Assembly: GCA_903813345.2 (NCBI GenBank)
Contig: CAIIXF020000009.1
Span: 31,621,259-31,685,258, forward strand
DNA from: Owenia fusiformis
Lineage: Eukaryota > Annelida > Polychaeta > Sabellida > Oweniidae
Length of the DNA: 64,000 bases
Direction: 5' to 3'
How positions within the stretch are numbered: position 1 is the stretch's first letter; each line of letters starts with the position of its first letter. The notes beneath the pieces were generated by a model that did not search any database, was not told where the DNA came from, and saw only the letters and a list, made by a program, of their open reading frames with translations. The position numbers and the translations under genes are program-made. Below are positions 46,283 to 59,239 of this stretch, one piece after another.

Positions 46283-48133
46283 TTATTATTAGACTCCAGA
46301 TTGAAAATCTGGAGTCTATTGTTTTTGCCTGTTTTCTTTATTATTATTATTATTAGACTCCAGATTGAAAATCTGGAGTCTATTGTTTTTGCCTGTTTTC
46401 TTATTATTATTATTATTCTTTCTTTCTTCCTCCTAACAGATTTTCTCTCCAACTATAACATCTTACTTAATCCAACCTACATGGTTGACTAGGGAATGTA
46501 TCTGGCTTTCTGGGAAATTAGGTCAAATTTTTATCTAGGTCAAAGGTCAAGAACTAGGTCAAATCTTACATTTTCAACATTCTTCATCATATCTTCGTCA
46601 ATATTCTTCGTAACTCCTTCATCTTTTTTTCATCGTGTAGCTTAGAAAAAGGCGAATCAAAGATATGACATCAGAATTTTGATTACTCTTACCGATTTTG
46701 AGATATGGCGTCCGAAATGTAGGTCACGCCTTAACATGCTCCAAATCGAATGTGTGAGCTATGAAAAAGATGTAGAATTTTCTCAGGAATCCAAATCTGC
46801 AAACCAAATTTGGATCGGACTTCCGGTTCGGAAGTTATGTTGTTTTGAAAGCTCAAAAATCGCTAAATTTGGTGCCTATGTTAAGTCAATGGGAAAAAAG
46901 ACTTTTTCGAAGTGTAAAATACAGGATATAGACTGAGTACAGCTTAACATAATGAATGCTTATAAAAGAAGGGGACCTCAAAAGCTATATAGTTTCAAAA
47001 TTTTGACACCAAAATGCCTAGGTCAAATTCTAGGTCAAATTCATAGTGTTTCCTTATTTTTACGATTCTGACACTACACTTTAATAATTTACTTCCAAAT
47101 TTTGTATACAGGTAGGAAAGAGTAAGCTTATAGTGTTAGCCTTTTGCCGTCAGAAAGTATTTTGACCCACTTTTGAGATATGGTGTCCGAAAAGTAGGTC
47201 AAAATAAAAAGTTCTCTAGATCCAACGTATGAGTTATGAATTAAGGAAAGAATTTTCCCAGGAATCCGAATCTGCAAACCAAATTTCGATCCGACTTCCG
47301 GTTCGGAAGTTATGGCGTGTCCAAAAAGTAGGTCAAAATAAAAAAATTCCAAATTTAACGTATGAGTTATGAATTAGGGGTAGAATTTTGTCAGGAATCC
47401 GAATCTGCAAACCAAATTTCGATCCGACTTCCGGTTTGAAAGTTATGGCGTTTTGAAAGCTCAAAAATCGCTAAATTTGGTGCCCCATGTTATGTCAATG
47501 AGAAAAAGGATTTTTTGAAGTGTAAAATACCAGATATAGACTGAGTACAGCTTAATATTCTGAAAGCCTATAAAAGGAGGGGACCTCAAAGGCTATCTAG
47601 CTTTAAAATTTGGACGCAAAAATGCCTTGGTCAAAATCTAGGTCAAATTCATAGTTTTTCCTTATTTTTGCGATTCTGACATTACACTTTAAGGATTTGC
47701 TTCAAAATTTTGTATACAGGTAGCAAAGAGTGTGCTTATAGTGTTAGCCTTCTGCTGTCAGAAAGTTTTTTGACCCACTTTTGAGATATGGTGTCCGAAA
47801 TGTAGGTCAAAATAAAAAATTCTCCAAATTTAACGTATGAGTTATGAATTAAGTGTAGAATTTTCTCAGGAATCAGAATCTTTAAACCAAATTTCGATCT
47901 AACTTCTGGTTAGATAGTTATAGCGGTTTGAAGTCTCGAAAAGTCGATATGATGATATCCCCATGTTAAGCTAATAGAGTCGAAGATAGCCTTCTTAAAA
48001 GTTGTCTAAATGTCTATATTCTAGCTGACTCAGCTTATTCTGAATGACTCAGCTTACAAGTTCTGGATGACTCAGCTTAAAAAAATGTGGAATCTGGAGT
48101 CTTAAATTGAACTTGTTCAATTTACATGTCTAG
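46283..48133 (+). mobile_element. Array unit E
   Basis: Two successive 5' hairpins (46291, 46355), in the variant AGACTCCAGATT-GAA-AATCTGGAGTCT with a longer stem. DR1 at 46537-46549. A distinct left part (ACATTTTCAACATTCTTCAT) is shared only with F. It ends with TGACTCAGCTTA repeats. Confidence 0.75.
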
Positions 48134-49851
48134 TTATTTTTCTTCCTCCTCACCAAATTTCTCGTCAACTATAACAGCTTACTTAATCCAACTTACATGG
48201 TTAACTAAAGACTGAAACCGGCTTTCTGGGAAATTGGATCAAATTTTTATCTAGGTCAAAGGTCAAGAACTAGGTCAAATCTTACATTTTCAACATTCTT
48301 CATCATATCTTCGTCAATATTCTTCGTAACTCCTTCATCTTTTTTTCATCGTGTAGCTTAGAAAAAGGCGAATCAAAGATATGACATCAGAATTTTGATT
48401 ACTCTTACTGATTTTGAGATACGGCGTCCGAAATGTAGGTCACGCCTACACATGCTCCAAATCGAATGTGTGAGCTATGAAAAAGATGTAGAATTTTCTC
48501 AGGAATCCAAATCTGCAAACCAAATTTAGATCAGACTTCCGGTTCGGAAGTTATGGCGTTTTGAAAGCTCAAAAATCGCTAAATTTGGTGCCTATGTTAA
48601 GTCAATGGGAAAAAAGACTTTTTCGAAGTGTAAAATACAGGATATTGACTGAGTACAGCTTAACATAATGAATGCTTATAAAAGAAGGGGACCTCAAAAG
48701 CTACATAGCTTCAAAATTTGGACACCAAAATGCCTAGGTCAAAATCAAGGTCAAATTCATAGTTTTTCCTTATTTTTACGATTCTGACACTACACTTTAA
48801 TAATTTACTTCAAAATTTTGTATACAGGTAGCGAAGAGTGTGTTAATGGTGTTAGCCTTTTGCCGTCAGAAAGTATTTTGACCCACTTTTGAGATATGGT
48901 GTCCGAAAAGTAGGTCAAAATAAAAAGTTCTCCAGATTCAATGTATGAGTTATGAATTAAGGGTAGAATCTTCTCAGGAATCCGAATCTGCAAATCAAAT
49001 TTCGATCCGACTACCGGTTCGGAAGTTATGGCGTGTCCAAAAAGTAGGTCAAAATAAAAAAAATTCCAAATTTAACGTATGAGTTATGAATTAGGGGTAG
49101 AATTTTGTCAGGAATCCAAATCTGCAAACTAAATTACGATCCGACTCCCGGTTCGAAAGTTATGGGGTTTTGAAAGCTCAAAAATCGCTAAATTTGGTGC
49201 CCCATGTTATGTCAATGAGAAAAAGGATTTTTTGAAGTGTAAAATACCAGATAAAGACTGAGTACAGCTTAATATTCTGAGAGCCTATAAAAGGAGGGGA
49301 CCTCGAAGGCTATCTAGCTTTAAAATTTGGACGCAAAAATGCCTTGGTCAAAATCTAGGTCAAATTCATAGTTTTTCCTTATTTTTGCGATTCTGACATT
49401 ACACTTTAAGGATTTGCTTCGAAATTTTGTATACAGGTAGCAAAGAGTGTGCTTATAGTGTTAGCCTTCTGCCGTCAGAAAGTTTTTTGACCCACTTTTG
49501 AGATATGGTGTCCGAAATGTAGGTCAAAATAAAAAATTATCCAAATTTAACGTATGAGTTATGAATTAAGGGTAGAATTTTGTCAGGAATCAGAATCTTT
49601 AAACCAAATTTCGATCTAACTTCTGGTTAGATAGTTATTGCGGTTTGAAGTCTCGAAAAGTCGATATGATGATATCCCCATGTTAAGCTAATAGAGTCGA
49701 AGATAGCCTTCTTAAAAGTTGTCTAAATGTCTATATTCTAGCTGACTCAGCTTATTCTGAATGACTCAGCTTACAAGTTCTGGATGACTCAGCTTAAAAA
49801 AAATGTGAAATCTGGAGTCTTAAATTGAACTTGTTCAATTTACATGTCTAG
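48134..49851 (+). mobile_element. Array unit F
   Basis: Near copy of E without the 5' hairpins. DR1 at 48253-48265. 3' end CATGTCTAG at 49843-49851, as in E. Confidence 0.75.
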
Positions 49852-51900
49852 TTATTATTCTTCTTCTTCTTCCTCCTTCCCAGATTTCTCACCAACTAGA
49901 AGAGCTTACTTTAAGCTGCTTACATGATTAACTAGGGAATGTATCTGGCTTTCTGGGAAATGAGGTCAAATTTTTATCTAGGTCAAAGGTCAAGAACTAG
50001 GTCAAATCCAGTACTTTGTCACTTTTTCCCATTATCTCGGTCGTCCTTCAATATTTTTGATCCTGGTTTTTTTCATTGTGTTCCTCATAAAAAAGTAGAA
50101 AACCTAGGGTCGATTTAGTTTTTTGGTATCTCAAACCGATTTCGAGATATCAGTGTCCGAAAACGAGGTCCAAAAAAAATTTCACCGAATCCAATGTCCA
50201 GGATATCAGTCTTATGGGAAATCTTCTCAGGATTCCGAATATGAAAACCAAATTTCGATCTGACTACCGGTTCAGAAGTTATGGCGTTTTGAAAATTCAA
50301 AAATCGCTAAATTTGGTGCCCCATGTTAATTCAATGGGAAAAAATATTTTTTTGAAGTGTAAAATACGAGATATAGACTAAGCACAGCTAAACATAATGG
50401 AAGCCCATAAAAGAAAGGGACCACAAGACCTTCTTTTCATAAAAATTTGGACACCAAAATGCCTAGGTCAAAATCTAGGTCAAATTCAAAGTTTTTCCTT
50501 ATTTTTGCGATTCTGACACTACAGATTAATTATATTCTTCGAAAATTTGTGTACATGTAGCCAAGAGTGTGCTTATAGTGTTAGCCTTTTGCCGTCAGGA
50601 AGTATTTTGACCCACTTTTGAGATATGGTGTCCGAAAAGTAGGTCAAACTAAAAAGTTCTCCAAATTTAACGTATGAGTTATGAATTAAGGGTAGAATTT
50701 TCTCAGGAATCCAAATCTGCAAACTAAATTTCAATCCGGCTTTTGGTTTGGAATTTATGTCGTTTTGATAGCTCAAAAATCGCTAAATTTGGTGCCTATG
50801 TTATGGCAATGGGAAAAAAGATTTTTTTGAAGTGTAAAATACAAGATATAGACTGAGTACAGCTTAATTTAATGAAAGCCTATTAAAGAAGGGGACCTCG
50901 AAGGCTACTTAGCTCCAAAATTTGGACACCAAAATGCCTAGGTCAAAGTCTAGGTCAAATTTATAGTTTCCCTTATTTTTGCGATTCTGACACTATATTT
51001 AAATGATTTGCTTTAAAATTTTGTAAACAGGTAGCAAAGAGTATGCTAATAGTGTTAGCGTTTTGCCGTCAGAAAGTATTTTGACCCACTTTTGAGATAT
51101 GTAAAAAGTTTTCCAAAATTAACGTATGAGTTATGAATTAAGGGTAGAATTTTCTCAGAAATCTAGATCTGCAAACCAAATTTCGATCCGACTACTTGTT
51201 CTGAAGTTATGGCGTTTTGAGATCTCAAAAATCGCTAAATTTGGTGCCCCATGTTAAATCATTGGGACCGAATAATTTTTTGAAGTGTAAAAATACGAGA
51301 TATAGAATGAGTACAGCTAAACATAATGAAAGCCCATAGAAGAAGGGGACCTCAAAAGCTACTTTCCTTCAAAGTTTGGACAACAAAATACCTAGTTTAA
51401 AAAATCTAGGTCAAATTCATAGTTTTTTCTTATTTTGCGATTCTGACACTACACTTCAATGATATTCTCCGAAATTTTGTATACTTGTAGCAAAAATTGC
51501 AATCCGACCCCAGGTTTAGATTCAACGCCATTTTGAAGTTTGAAATTCGCACTTGCCAGTATTCACGATGCAGATTGATCAAATATACTTTCAAAAATTC
51601 CTGCATACCCTACTTTACCTCTCTACCTACTCAGCTACTTATTTGACTACTTACTCAATTACTTAATTAGTTATTACTTACTTAGCAACTTACTCAGCAA
51701 CTAACTCAGGTACTTACTCAGCTACTTACTCAGCTACCTACTCAGCTTTTTACTCAGTTACTTACTCAGCTACTTACTCAACTACTACTAAGGTACTTAC
51801 TCAGCTAATTACTCAGTTACTTACTCAGCTCTTTACTGATCTATCTAGGTAAAATAAATCTGGAGTCTTAAATTGAACTTGTTCAATTTCACAAATCTAG
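49852..51900 (+). mobile_element. Array unit G
   Basis: Near copy of C and D. DR1 at 49980-49992. It differs by a ~22-base deletion at about 51102 (after GAGATATG) and by a run of extra CTT units at its start. Confidence 0.75.
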
Positions 51901-53779
51901 TTATTATTCTTCTTCTTCCTCCTTCCCAGATTTCTCACCAACTAGAAGAGCTTACTTTAAGCTGCTTACATGATCAACTTGGGAATGTATCTGGCTTTCT
52001 GGGAAATTAGGTCAAATTTTTATCTAGGTCAAAGGTCAAGAACTAGGTCAAATCCAGTACTTTGTCACTTTTTTCAATTTTCTCGGTCGTCCTTCAATAT
52101 TTTCAATCCGGTTTTTTTTCATTGTGTTCCTCATAAAAAAGTAGGGGAAAACAGGTCGATTTAGTTTTTTGATATCTCAAACCGATTTCGAGATATCAGT
52201 GTCCGAAAACGAGGTCCAAAAAAAAGTTCTCCCAATTCAATGTCCATGCTACTGGTCTTGTAGGAAATTTTCTCAGGATTCCGAATCTGAAAACCAAATT
52301 TCGATCCGACTTCCGGTTCGGAAGTTATATCGTTTTGAAAGCTCAAAAATCGCTAAATTTGGTGCCCATGTTAAGTCAATGGGAAAAAAGATTTTTTTGA
52401 AGTGAAAAATACGAAATATAGACTGAGTTCAGCTAAATATAATGGAAGCTTTTAAAAGAAGGGGACCTCAAAAGCCATCTAGCTTAAAAATTTGGACACA
52501 AAAATGCCAAGGTCAAAATCTAGGTCAAATTCAAAGTTTTTCCTTATTTTTGCGATTCTGACACTACACTTTAATAATATTCTTCGAAATCGTGTATACA
52601 TGTAGCCAAGAGTGTGCTAATAGTGTTAGCCTTTTGCCGTCAGGAAGTATTTTGACCCACTTTTGAGATATGGTGTCCCAAAAGTAGGTCAAAATAAAAA
52701 AATCTTCAAATTTAACTTATGAGTTATGAATCAGAAGTAGAATTTTGTCAGGAATCCGAATCTGCAAACCATATTTCGATCCGACTTCCGGTTCGGAAGT
52801 TATGGCGTGTCCAAAAAGTAGGTCAAAATAAAAAAATTCTAAATTTATCGTATGAGTTATGAATTAGGGGTAGAATTTTATCAGGAATCCGAATCTGCAA
52901 ACCAAATTTCGATTCGACATCTTGTTCAGAAGTTATGATGTTTTGAAAGCTCAAAAATCGCTAAATTTGGTGCCCCATGTTAAATCAATGGGACCGAATA
53001 ATTTTTTGAAGTGTAAAAATACAAGATATAGAATGAGTACAGCTAAACATAATGAAAGCCCATAAAAGAAGGGGACCTCAAAAGCTACTTTCCTTCAAAA
53101 TTTGGACACCAAAATACCTAGTTCAAAATCTAGGTCAAATTCTTAGTTTTTTCTTATTTTTGCAATTCGGACACTACACTTCAATGATATTCTTCGAAAT
53201 TTTGTATACATGTAGCAAAGAGTGTGCTTATAATGTTAACTTTTTGCCGTCAAGAAGTTTTTAGGCCCACTTTTGAGATCTGGTGATCGAAATGTAGGTC
53301 AAAATAAAAAGTTCTCCAAATTTAACGTATGAGTTATGAATTAGGGGCATAATTTCCTAAGGAATCCGGATCTGAAATTAAAATTGCAATCCTACCCCCA
53401 GTTAAGCCATTTTGAAGTTTGAAATTCGCACTTGCCAGTATTCACGATGCAGATTGATCAAATAAACTTTCAAAAATTCCTACATACCCTACTTTACCTC
53501 CCTACCTACTCAGCTACTTATTTGACTACTTACTCAATTGCTTAATTAGTTATTACTTACTTAGCTACTCACTCAGCTACTAACTCAGGTACTTACTCAG
53601 CTACTTACTCAGCTACCTACTCAGCTTTTTACCCAGTTACTTACTCAGCTACTTACTCAACTACTACTAAGGTACTTACTCAGCTAATTACTCAGTTACT
53701 TACTCAGCTCTTTACTGATCTATCTAGGTAAAATAAATCTGGAGTCTTAAATTGAACTTGTTCAATTTCACAAATCTAG
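51901..53779 (+). mobile_element. Array unit H (last)
   Basis: The left part is like unit A/B internal sequence and the right part is like C/D/G (ACTTACTCAGCT block, 53495-53712), so it looks recombinant. DR1 at 52026-52038. It ends CTAG at 53776-53779, then TTAAGTTTGC, the apparent flank. Confidence 0.75.
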
Positions 53780-54371
53780 TTAAGTTTGCAATTGATTCAG
53801 GTCATAGTGTATTTTTGGTATTTCTGTGATAATCAATGGAAATCAATGGCCTCTATTGGGATCTGCTGATATCCTCATGTTAAGTCAATGGTGCACAGCC
53901 CCATGTAAGTCAATACAACCTTACTGAACGAAATGATCCCTATCTCAGCTTATGTGTGTCCGAGCACTTTAATATTTTCCAAAGTATTATATGACATTTT
54001 ATTCTTCATGTTACACCTACGAATGATTCATTTTGACCATAGGGATATTTGCCAATAATTGCACCTTGTCCTTTAGCTAAGACATTACTTTTGAACCTCG
54101 GATAACAGGCTAGTGGGGCGACGCTAATCCATAACTCGAAATAAAAAATAAGGCGTTTGCCTTTTTGCCCATTGACTTGTATGGTGACAATTTTGTACAG
54201 GTAACTTGCCAAATTTTATTCTGAATTTAATGAGCTTCTTAGTAATTTGACAGCTTTTAAAGGTAGATAAATATGAAATAAATGTCAACAACCTAAAGGT
54301 TAATAACAGCGCAATGATTTGAATTATGATTGAGTGGTCAATTTCTGACAACCATTTCTGATCAGGTTACA

Positions 54372-54455
54372 TTTTGCCACCAGACCCAATATGAACAAAA
54401 GCTCTACCTTTTGAAATAATCGGTCCATTGCGACACCACCTTCTCTCTCTGCTGT
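54372..54455 (-). repeat. 84-bp repeat, inverted partner of 37844-37928
   Basis: On the minus strand it reads CAGCAGAGAGAGAAGG, GTGTCGCAATGGACCGATTA, TTGGGTCTGGTGGCAAAA. About 90% identical to the left copy by eye. Similarity stops sharply at both ends. Confidence 0.85.
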
Positions 54456-55467
54456 AAAAAATTGAAATTCACTCTCTATTCAAAGCCATTGTAGCAGTGT
54501 AGTACCATTATAGATGGGCTTCGTGTTTCTCATTGACGGTTCACAAAGCACACTTGTTATAGTTTAATTGAATGACCTGATGACGCAAATTTTCATTAAT
54601 ATCATACTTCTGCAACAAAACAACTGATAACAACGCATTAGTAATACTAATTATGACTTGGGTTGAGGAGTGATAATCTGGGTGCCATGTAACCACTTGG
54701 ATTTAATGAATGAAAGAATGTTATTAATAGTTGACAGTCATTGTATGATTGATTATTGCGACTTGTTTTCGATAGTTCTCTAGGCACCTTATCACCATCT
54801 GTGATACTGATAGATATTAATGATTGTTCTTCGAAAAGCGGCATTTAGTAATGAGCATTTATGGCTCATATATGTCTGTGATGCGTCTGTTGACTAGAGG
54901 GAGGCAATCAGTTGATATTTCATCATAAGAGGAAAGAGGGGGAATAACTTCCCATCGTACCATGACCCCATCTCCGTTTAAAGAAATACCTCTATTTAAT
55001 TGGACTAAGACTAACGTTAATCACGCGATATCATCTTCGCTGGGTGGTTGGAAAACTTTAATGATGTCGCTTATGTAAAATAATCAGACGATGAAAAATA
55101 TAGTAAACACGTTAAGAACAACAAAAAACTATTTTCGGTGCAATGACTCAATAACTATTTGTGACCCAATAAATCAAAAGAGAAAGATGTATGCGTGAGG
55201 ATTTTCAGATCAATCAAAACGAAAGTGGTGTACGGAAGAGGTAATTATATGAGGTCAATTATGAACTGTGACATTATCTCCTCTTGTGAAAGGATATCAA
55301 AGTCAAATATTGTCCCGCAAAATGGCAATGCCTAGGATTATGACCTAAATGTATAACTCAGCAGTTAAAGTGCCTTATTAAGCTTATTTAATGCACTTTA
55401 TAAAGACTGTTTTCTTTGATGGCGATTGAAACAGAATTCTGACGTCAGGAAGGCTGTTGAAATCAAA

Positions 55468-55535
55468 GGAGGATTGGATCCCAGAGTGCAACATCGATAT
55501 TCTGTCCCATATATGGACATGTCGTGGTATTAAAT
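55468..55535. repeat. Dispersed repeat shared with 8.5 kb
   Basis: AGAGTGCAACATCGATATTC then CATATATGGACATGTCGTGG, same orientation as 8480-8552. Confidence 0.6.
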
Positions 55536-58500
55536 TTTAATTCAAACAGCCGCCATTTTGTTCACTTCAACATTTGAATCGTGAATTTTGGTCTTATTTT
55601 TTAACGAAAAATATTGGTTGGAATCTTTTGGTTTGTTTATTTTGAATTTATAGTCGGTTATAATTTCAGAAAATAACGACATTTCGACGTTTTCATTGTT
55701 GGAAAATATCGAGTGTCGATCCTTGGAGCCAATCTTTCTTGGTCAATTGAACTTTCATTTGAGGGTGCTTTATTTTGACTTAATGGCACTCCTAAACATG
55801 TATAAACTGAATAAAAATGAATTAACAGGTAGAACTGGCTTTCATTCAGTTGGCATGAACCTTATATTAAACGCAGAATGTCACATACGTTGCTATGGCG
55901 ACTATTTATTAAAGTATCAGAATAGGATACAACTTTCATTTTGTATAAAATCCAACATCAAGGTTGTCATATTTCTCATACACATATGATAAACAACACA
56001 TTTTATACCTTGGGAAATCTTTTGATAAATGACAATTCTTCATCTTAAATAATCGTCAATAACGTTTATATTTGACTATACATCTGAATTCTTCTTTTAG
56101 AATATAAAATAAGGATTACAAGAGTAATATTTGGATACATTTTTAAAAGATTGGTTGTTCATAACATTTAACCGTCTCCCCTCGTGTCCATTCCCCTCCT
56201 TTAAGTTAGGCTACAATATATAGTATTGTTTAATTATTTATCTAATTAGTTATCATGTGTGGGTATATCATTAAAGGTTATGTTGGCAAATTATAAATAA
56301 TCACGCAGGATTAACATTATATCTATTTTGATTGAAATGCCATCAACAATGTGGGCATATACTCATATATCTCATTTCCTGATTAATAAAACCCAGTGTT
56401 TTCCTTCCATTAACAGCTGTTGATGTAAATTTCCATCACTTATCGTTTTGTTGAATATCGGTGTGCTCACCTACATATAAAAGCACAATTAATATTAAAA
56501 AGTGCAACTATCGATTAACTCTCCTATAAATACTGCTGCTAACTATAATATACCCCTGACATTCCTACATCTATATTAATGCAACAGGTGATACAATACA
56601 TTTTAATCCATGTATTAAAGTCACGCTGGATAAACCCGACGCATTAGATAGGTTTTCATAATCATAGGTGCCTTGAAAAATATAACATATCATAAACAGA
56701 TATCAATCATCCTGATTTTGCGTAAAAAAAGAAAAATTAGGTGATTTTGACTATTTCTATAGATTTTATCCAACTTTTATCCAACTGTCTTATTCCTCAG
56801 TCCATTCAATATAATTTTGAAAGTGCCGGCTTTTATTTTGGATATACACTTAGATATAATGTTTAAGGTTATTATAAATCAACTAGATTTATCATCCTTT
56901 TAGAAAGAGGAGTGAATCTTAACAAAAGAAAACAGTTTCTATCAAAATACGATTAATCAAAAATGACAACTTTTAGTTTACGATTTCGTTTGTTGAGTGT
57001 TAATGTATTTTATAGACACATTTTAGGTGAGTATGTCAAGTCACGTCAGAAGTAAGCTGTCTGTAAATAAGATTGGTTTACTCTGCTACTGACTTTGTTG
57101 TTTCAAGAAAAAGATTGACGCTATCACTTCGATGATAGGCACATTACAAATGCACAATACGCCTTACATTTTCTTAGCTTAACACCTAACTAGTAAACTT
57201 CTGAATAGCCACACTTTAAAGATTATTCAATATGTTTTACGTCTTCTGAGTCGATAAGTTTTCGATAAAATGATGATAAAAAGTACATTGAACTAGATTA
57301 TATAATGATATGATGAACATCATGTTACTTAGATAATATAGGGCATATTGACTGGCTTTTATTGGTACATATATATGACACAAAGTAGATTGTCTCATTT
57401 ATTTATTTTTCACTCTTGATATTCATCTGTTGATACTTTTTGAATCAGATAGGCCTACTGCTAATTGAGACGATGTAAAAAACTAAACGGCACTAACCGC
57501 AAATTATACCATTGCCATTATACAGACGCCAAACGCCGACCGCCGGCCACAAAAAATGTGGGAGACTTATGACAATATGTCAACACTTCTGGTGGTGACA
57601 TAACAAAGGTATAATCTATGATTCATCTCCGACATAATGTTACACACCATCGCGATTTTTATAAGTTGATAATTAGAATTTATAGGATGCTATATATATA
57701 TCAACACTTTCATTAATAAATTACTTGAAACAAAGGCACAATACGCCTAACACTGTAATATATTACTCTAGAACAATTGATACAACAGTCTCCTACCAGC
57801 TGTCCAGTCACATACAAAATCTCAAGCACTCGTATACAAAATCTCAAGCACAATTGAATCCCTCAAAAAGTAGGGCAATTGAAACTAAAAAATGAACCAG
57901 GAGTCAAATATTTTGTGATACAATTAAGAAGCAATTTACAACAGTTTAAAATGAGAAGGGCGAAAATAAGTTTCTTGTCGGATCGATTCGAAATTTCTGC
58001 CTTGAACCATTGGTACAAATATTGACGAGAGATACTTGACGACAAAATTATAAACTAAATATATATATCTAAGAGAAATGTCATGCTCCAGCGCTTTACC
58101 GAATAGACATTCCCACACCCTAATATATTATAACCATCTGACATATTCCGTGTTCCAAATCTTTTTTATAATAACAATGATACATCATAATCCATTACCA
58201 ACTTCATTCGTGCTTTCAATTTACTAAGTAGTTGAATTCCTACCCACGTTTGAGGTGGGGAGTGCTATGATCAGCTGAAAATAACAATACGATGTGCCTG
58301 GAAGCCGCTAAATGTCGAGTATTTATGATACAAATGGGATGATAACTGCTGGTGCAATGTCTCATTGTTCATCCAGTTTGGAGTTAATACCCTCTGATGA
58401 TCACATTCTCCAAATGCAACATCCGCAGGAGAGAGTAGAACCAAGATACCTTATGGATGACTTGTAAAACCCTACACTTGGAGGACGCAGTTATGTTTCA

Positions 58501-59039
58501 TAAAGATAATTTGATCTGGTTCATCCATTTCAAACTAAATGCAAGAAAAGTGTTAAGTGGGCTGCTTTATTTCAGCACGAATGTGGCTACCAATAAAAAT
58601 ACTGGGACATTTTTTTATATTTAAGATTTATTTTCATATCATTTTAAAATTTTACAATTACAATACAATGTTTCTTTTATCAAGTTCTATTTTAAAATTA
58701 TGTAAGATATTATTATTTTGGTACAATTCCAACTTTTGCTTGTGGATTGTCCACTTAGCAACAATTATTACTTGATTAAGATACTCTTTTTCTTTACCTA
58801 AAATACCTTTAAAGATGGTTTGTTCATTTAAACTTATTTCACAATTGTTTCTTATAAAGGGAGTACAAAATTGGGAGTACAAAATTGCATGTTATAAATC
58901 TGTGAGTTAAATCATCTTTGTTTTCATTACAAAAATTAAAATTTGGCGTTTCCTTTATTTTCATTTTAAAAACATTTGCCATTTACTGCTGCCAGTTTCT
59001 GTAAAATTTAATTAAATGCCAATGAAAATTTCAAGACTG

Positions 59040-59238
59040 AGATTTTTTGGCCTCTGGCTACGGGCTTGCTATGTCCGCCATTCCCCTCCAGATCCACCCC
59101 AATGTGACCCAGCTCATCGTGGCTTCTGTGTATCTTTCGCCTTTGTCCTTGATATGGATTTTTGGGCGAACCAAACATGGATTGCTCAAGTTCCAACACC
59201 CCTTCGACGTCGTGATGATACGGTGGTATCATTCTTAG
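59040..59238 (+). pseudogene. GC-richer coding-like patch, family unknown
   Basis: An abrupt rise in GC within AT-rich DNA. One plus-strand frame (59047-59238) uses mostly G/C third positions and reads ASGYGLAMSAIPLQIHPNVT, then a hydrophobic LIVASVYLSPLSLIWIFG segment, like one or two membrane spans of a transporter or receptor. The other two plausible frames (plus 59016, minus 59232) are also open over the same interval, so the choice is uncertain. No good splice sites flank it. It could be a retro-copied fragment or decayed exon. I do not recognise the protein. Confidence 0.3.
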
Positions 59239-59239
59239 C

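Larger units (their letters stand above)
38426..53779 (+). mobile_element. 15.35 kb head-to-tail array of eight Helentron/HINE-like units
   Basis: Each unit ends with ATCTGGAGTCT, a perfect stem-loop AAATTGAACTTGTTCAATTT (9-bp stem, 2-base loop), a few bases, then CTAG and TTATT. Units A, B and E also begin with AGACTCCAGAT, the complement of that ATCTGGAGTCT, itself part of an 11-bp hairpin with a GAAA-type loop. A 3' hairpin just before a CTAG end, asymmetric terminal inverted repeats, internal tandem repeats and microsatellites, and a T-rich junction are features described for Helentron/Helitron2 non-autonomous elements such as DINE-1/HINE. Units average 1.9 kb and contain ~470-bp internal repeats. 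No Rep/helicase or endonuclease frame is present. Confidence 0.75.
53780..59035. other. Intron 1, mostly unique sequence
   Basis: Apart from the two dispersed repeats at 54.4 and 55.5 kb I see no repeat family, RNA gene or convincing exon. The 97-aa plus-strand frame at 55696 has AT-driven composition. Confidence 0.4.

Noticed and set aside
39316-52405. Many similar 60-138 aa frames with recurring SEPEVGSKFGLQIR or SRNRFEI segments
   Set aside because: They recur because the DNA unit recurs. The frames fall on both strands, break at each copy and match no Rep/helicase motif.
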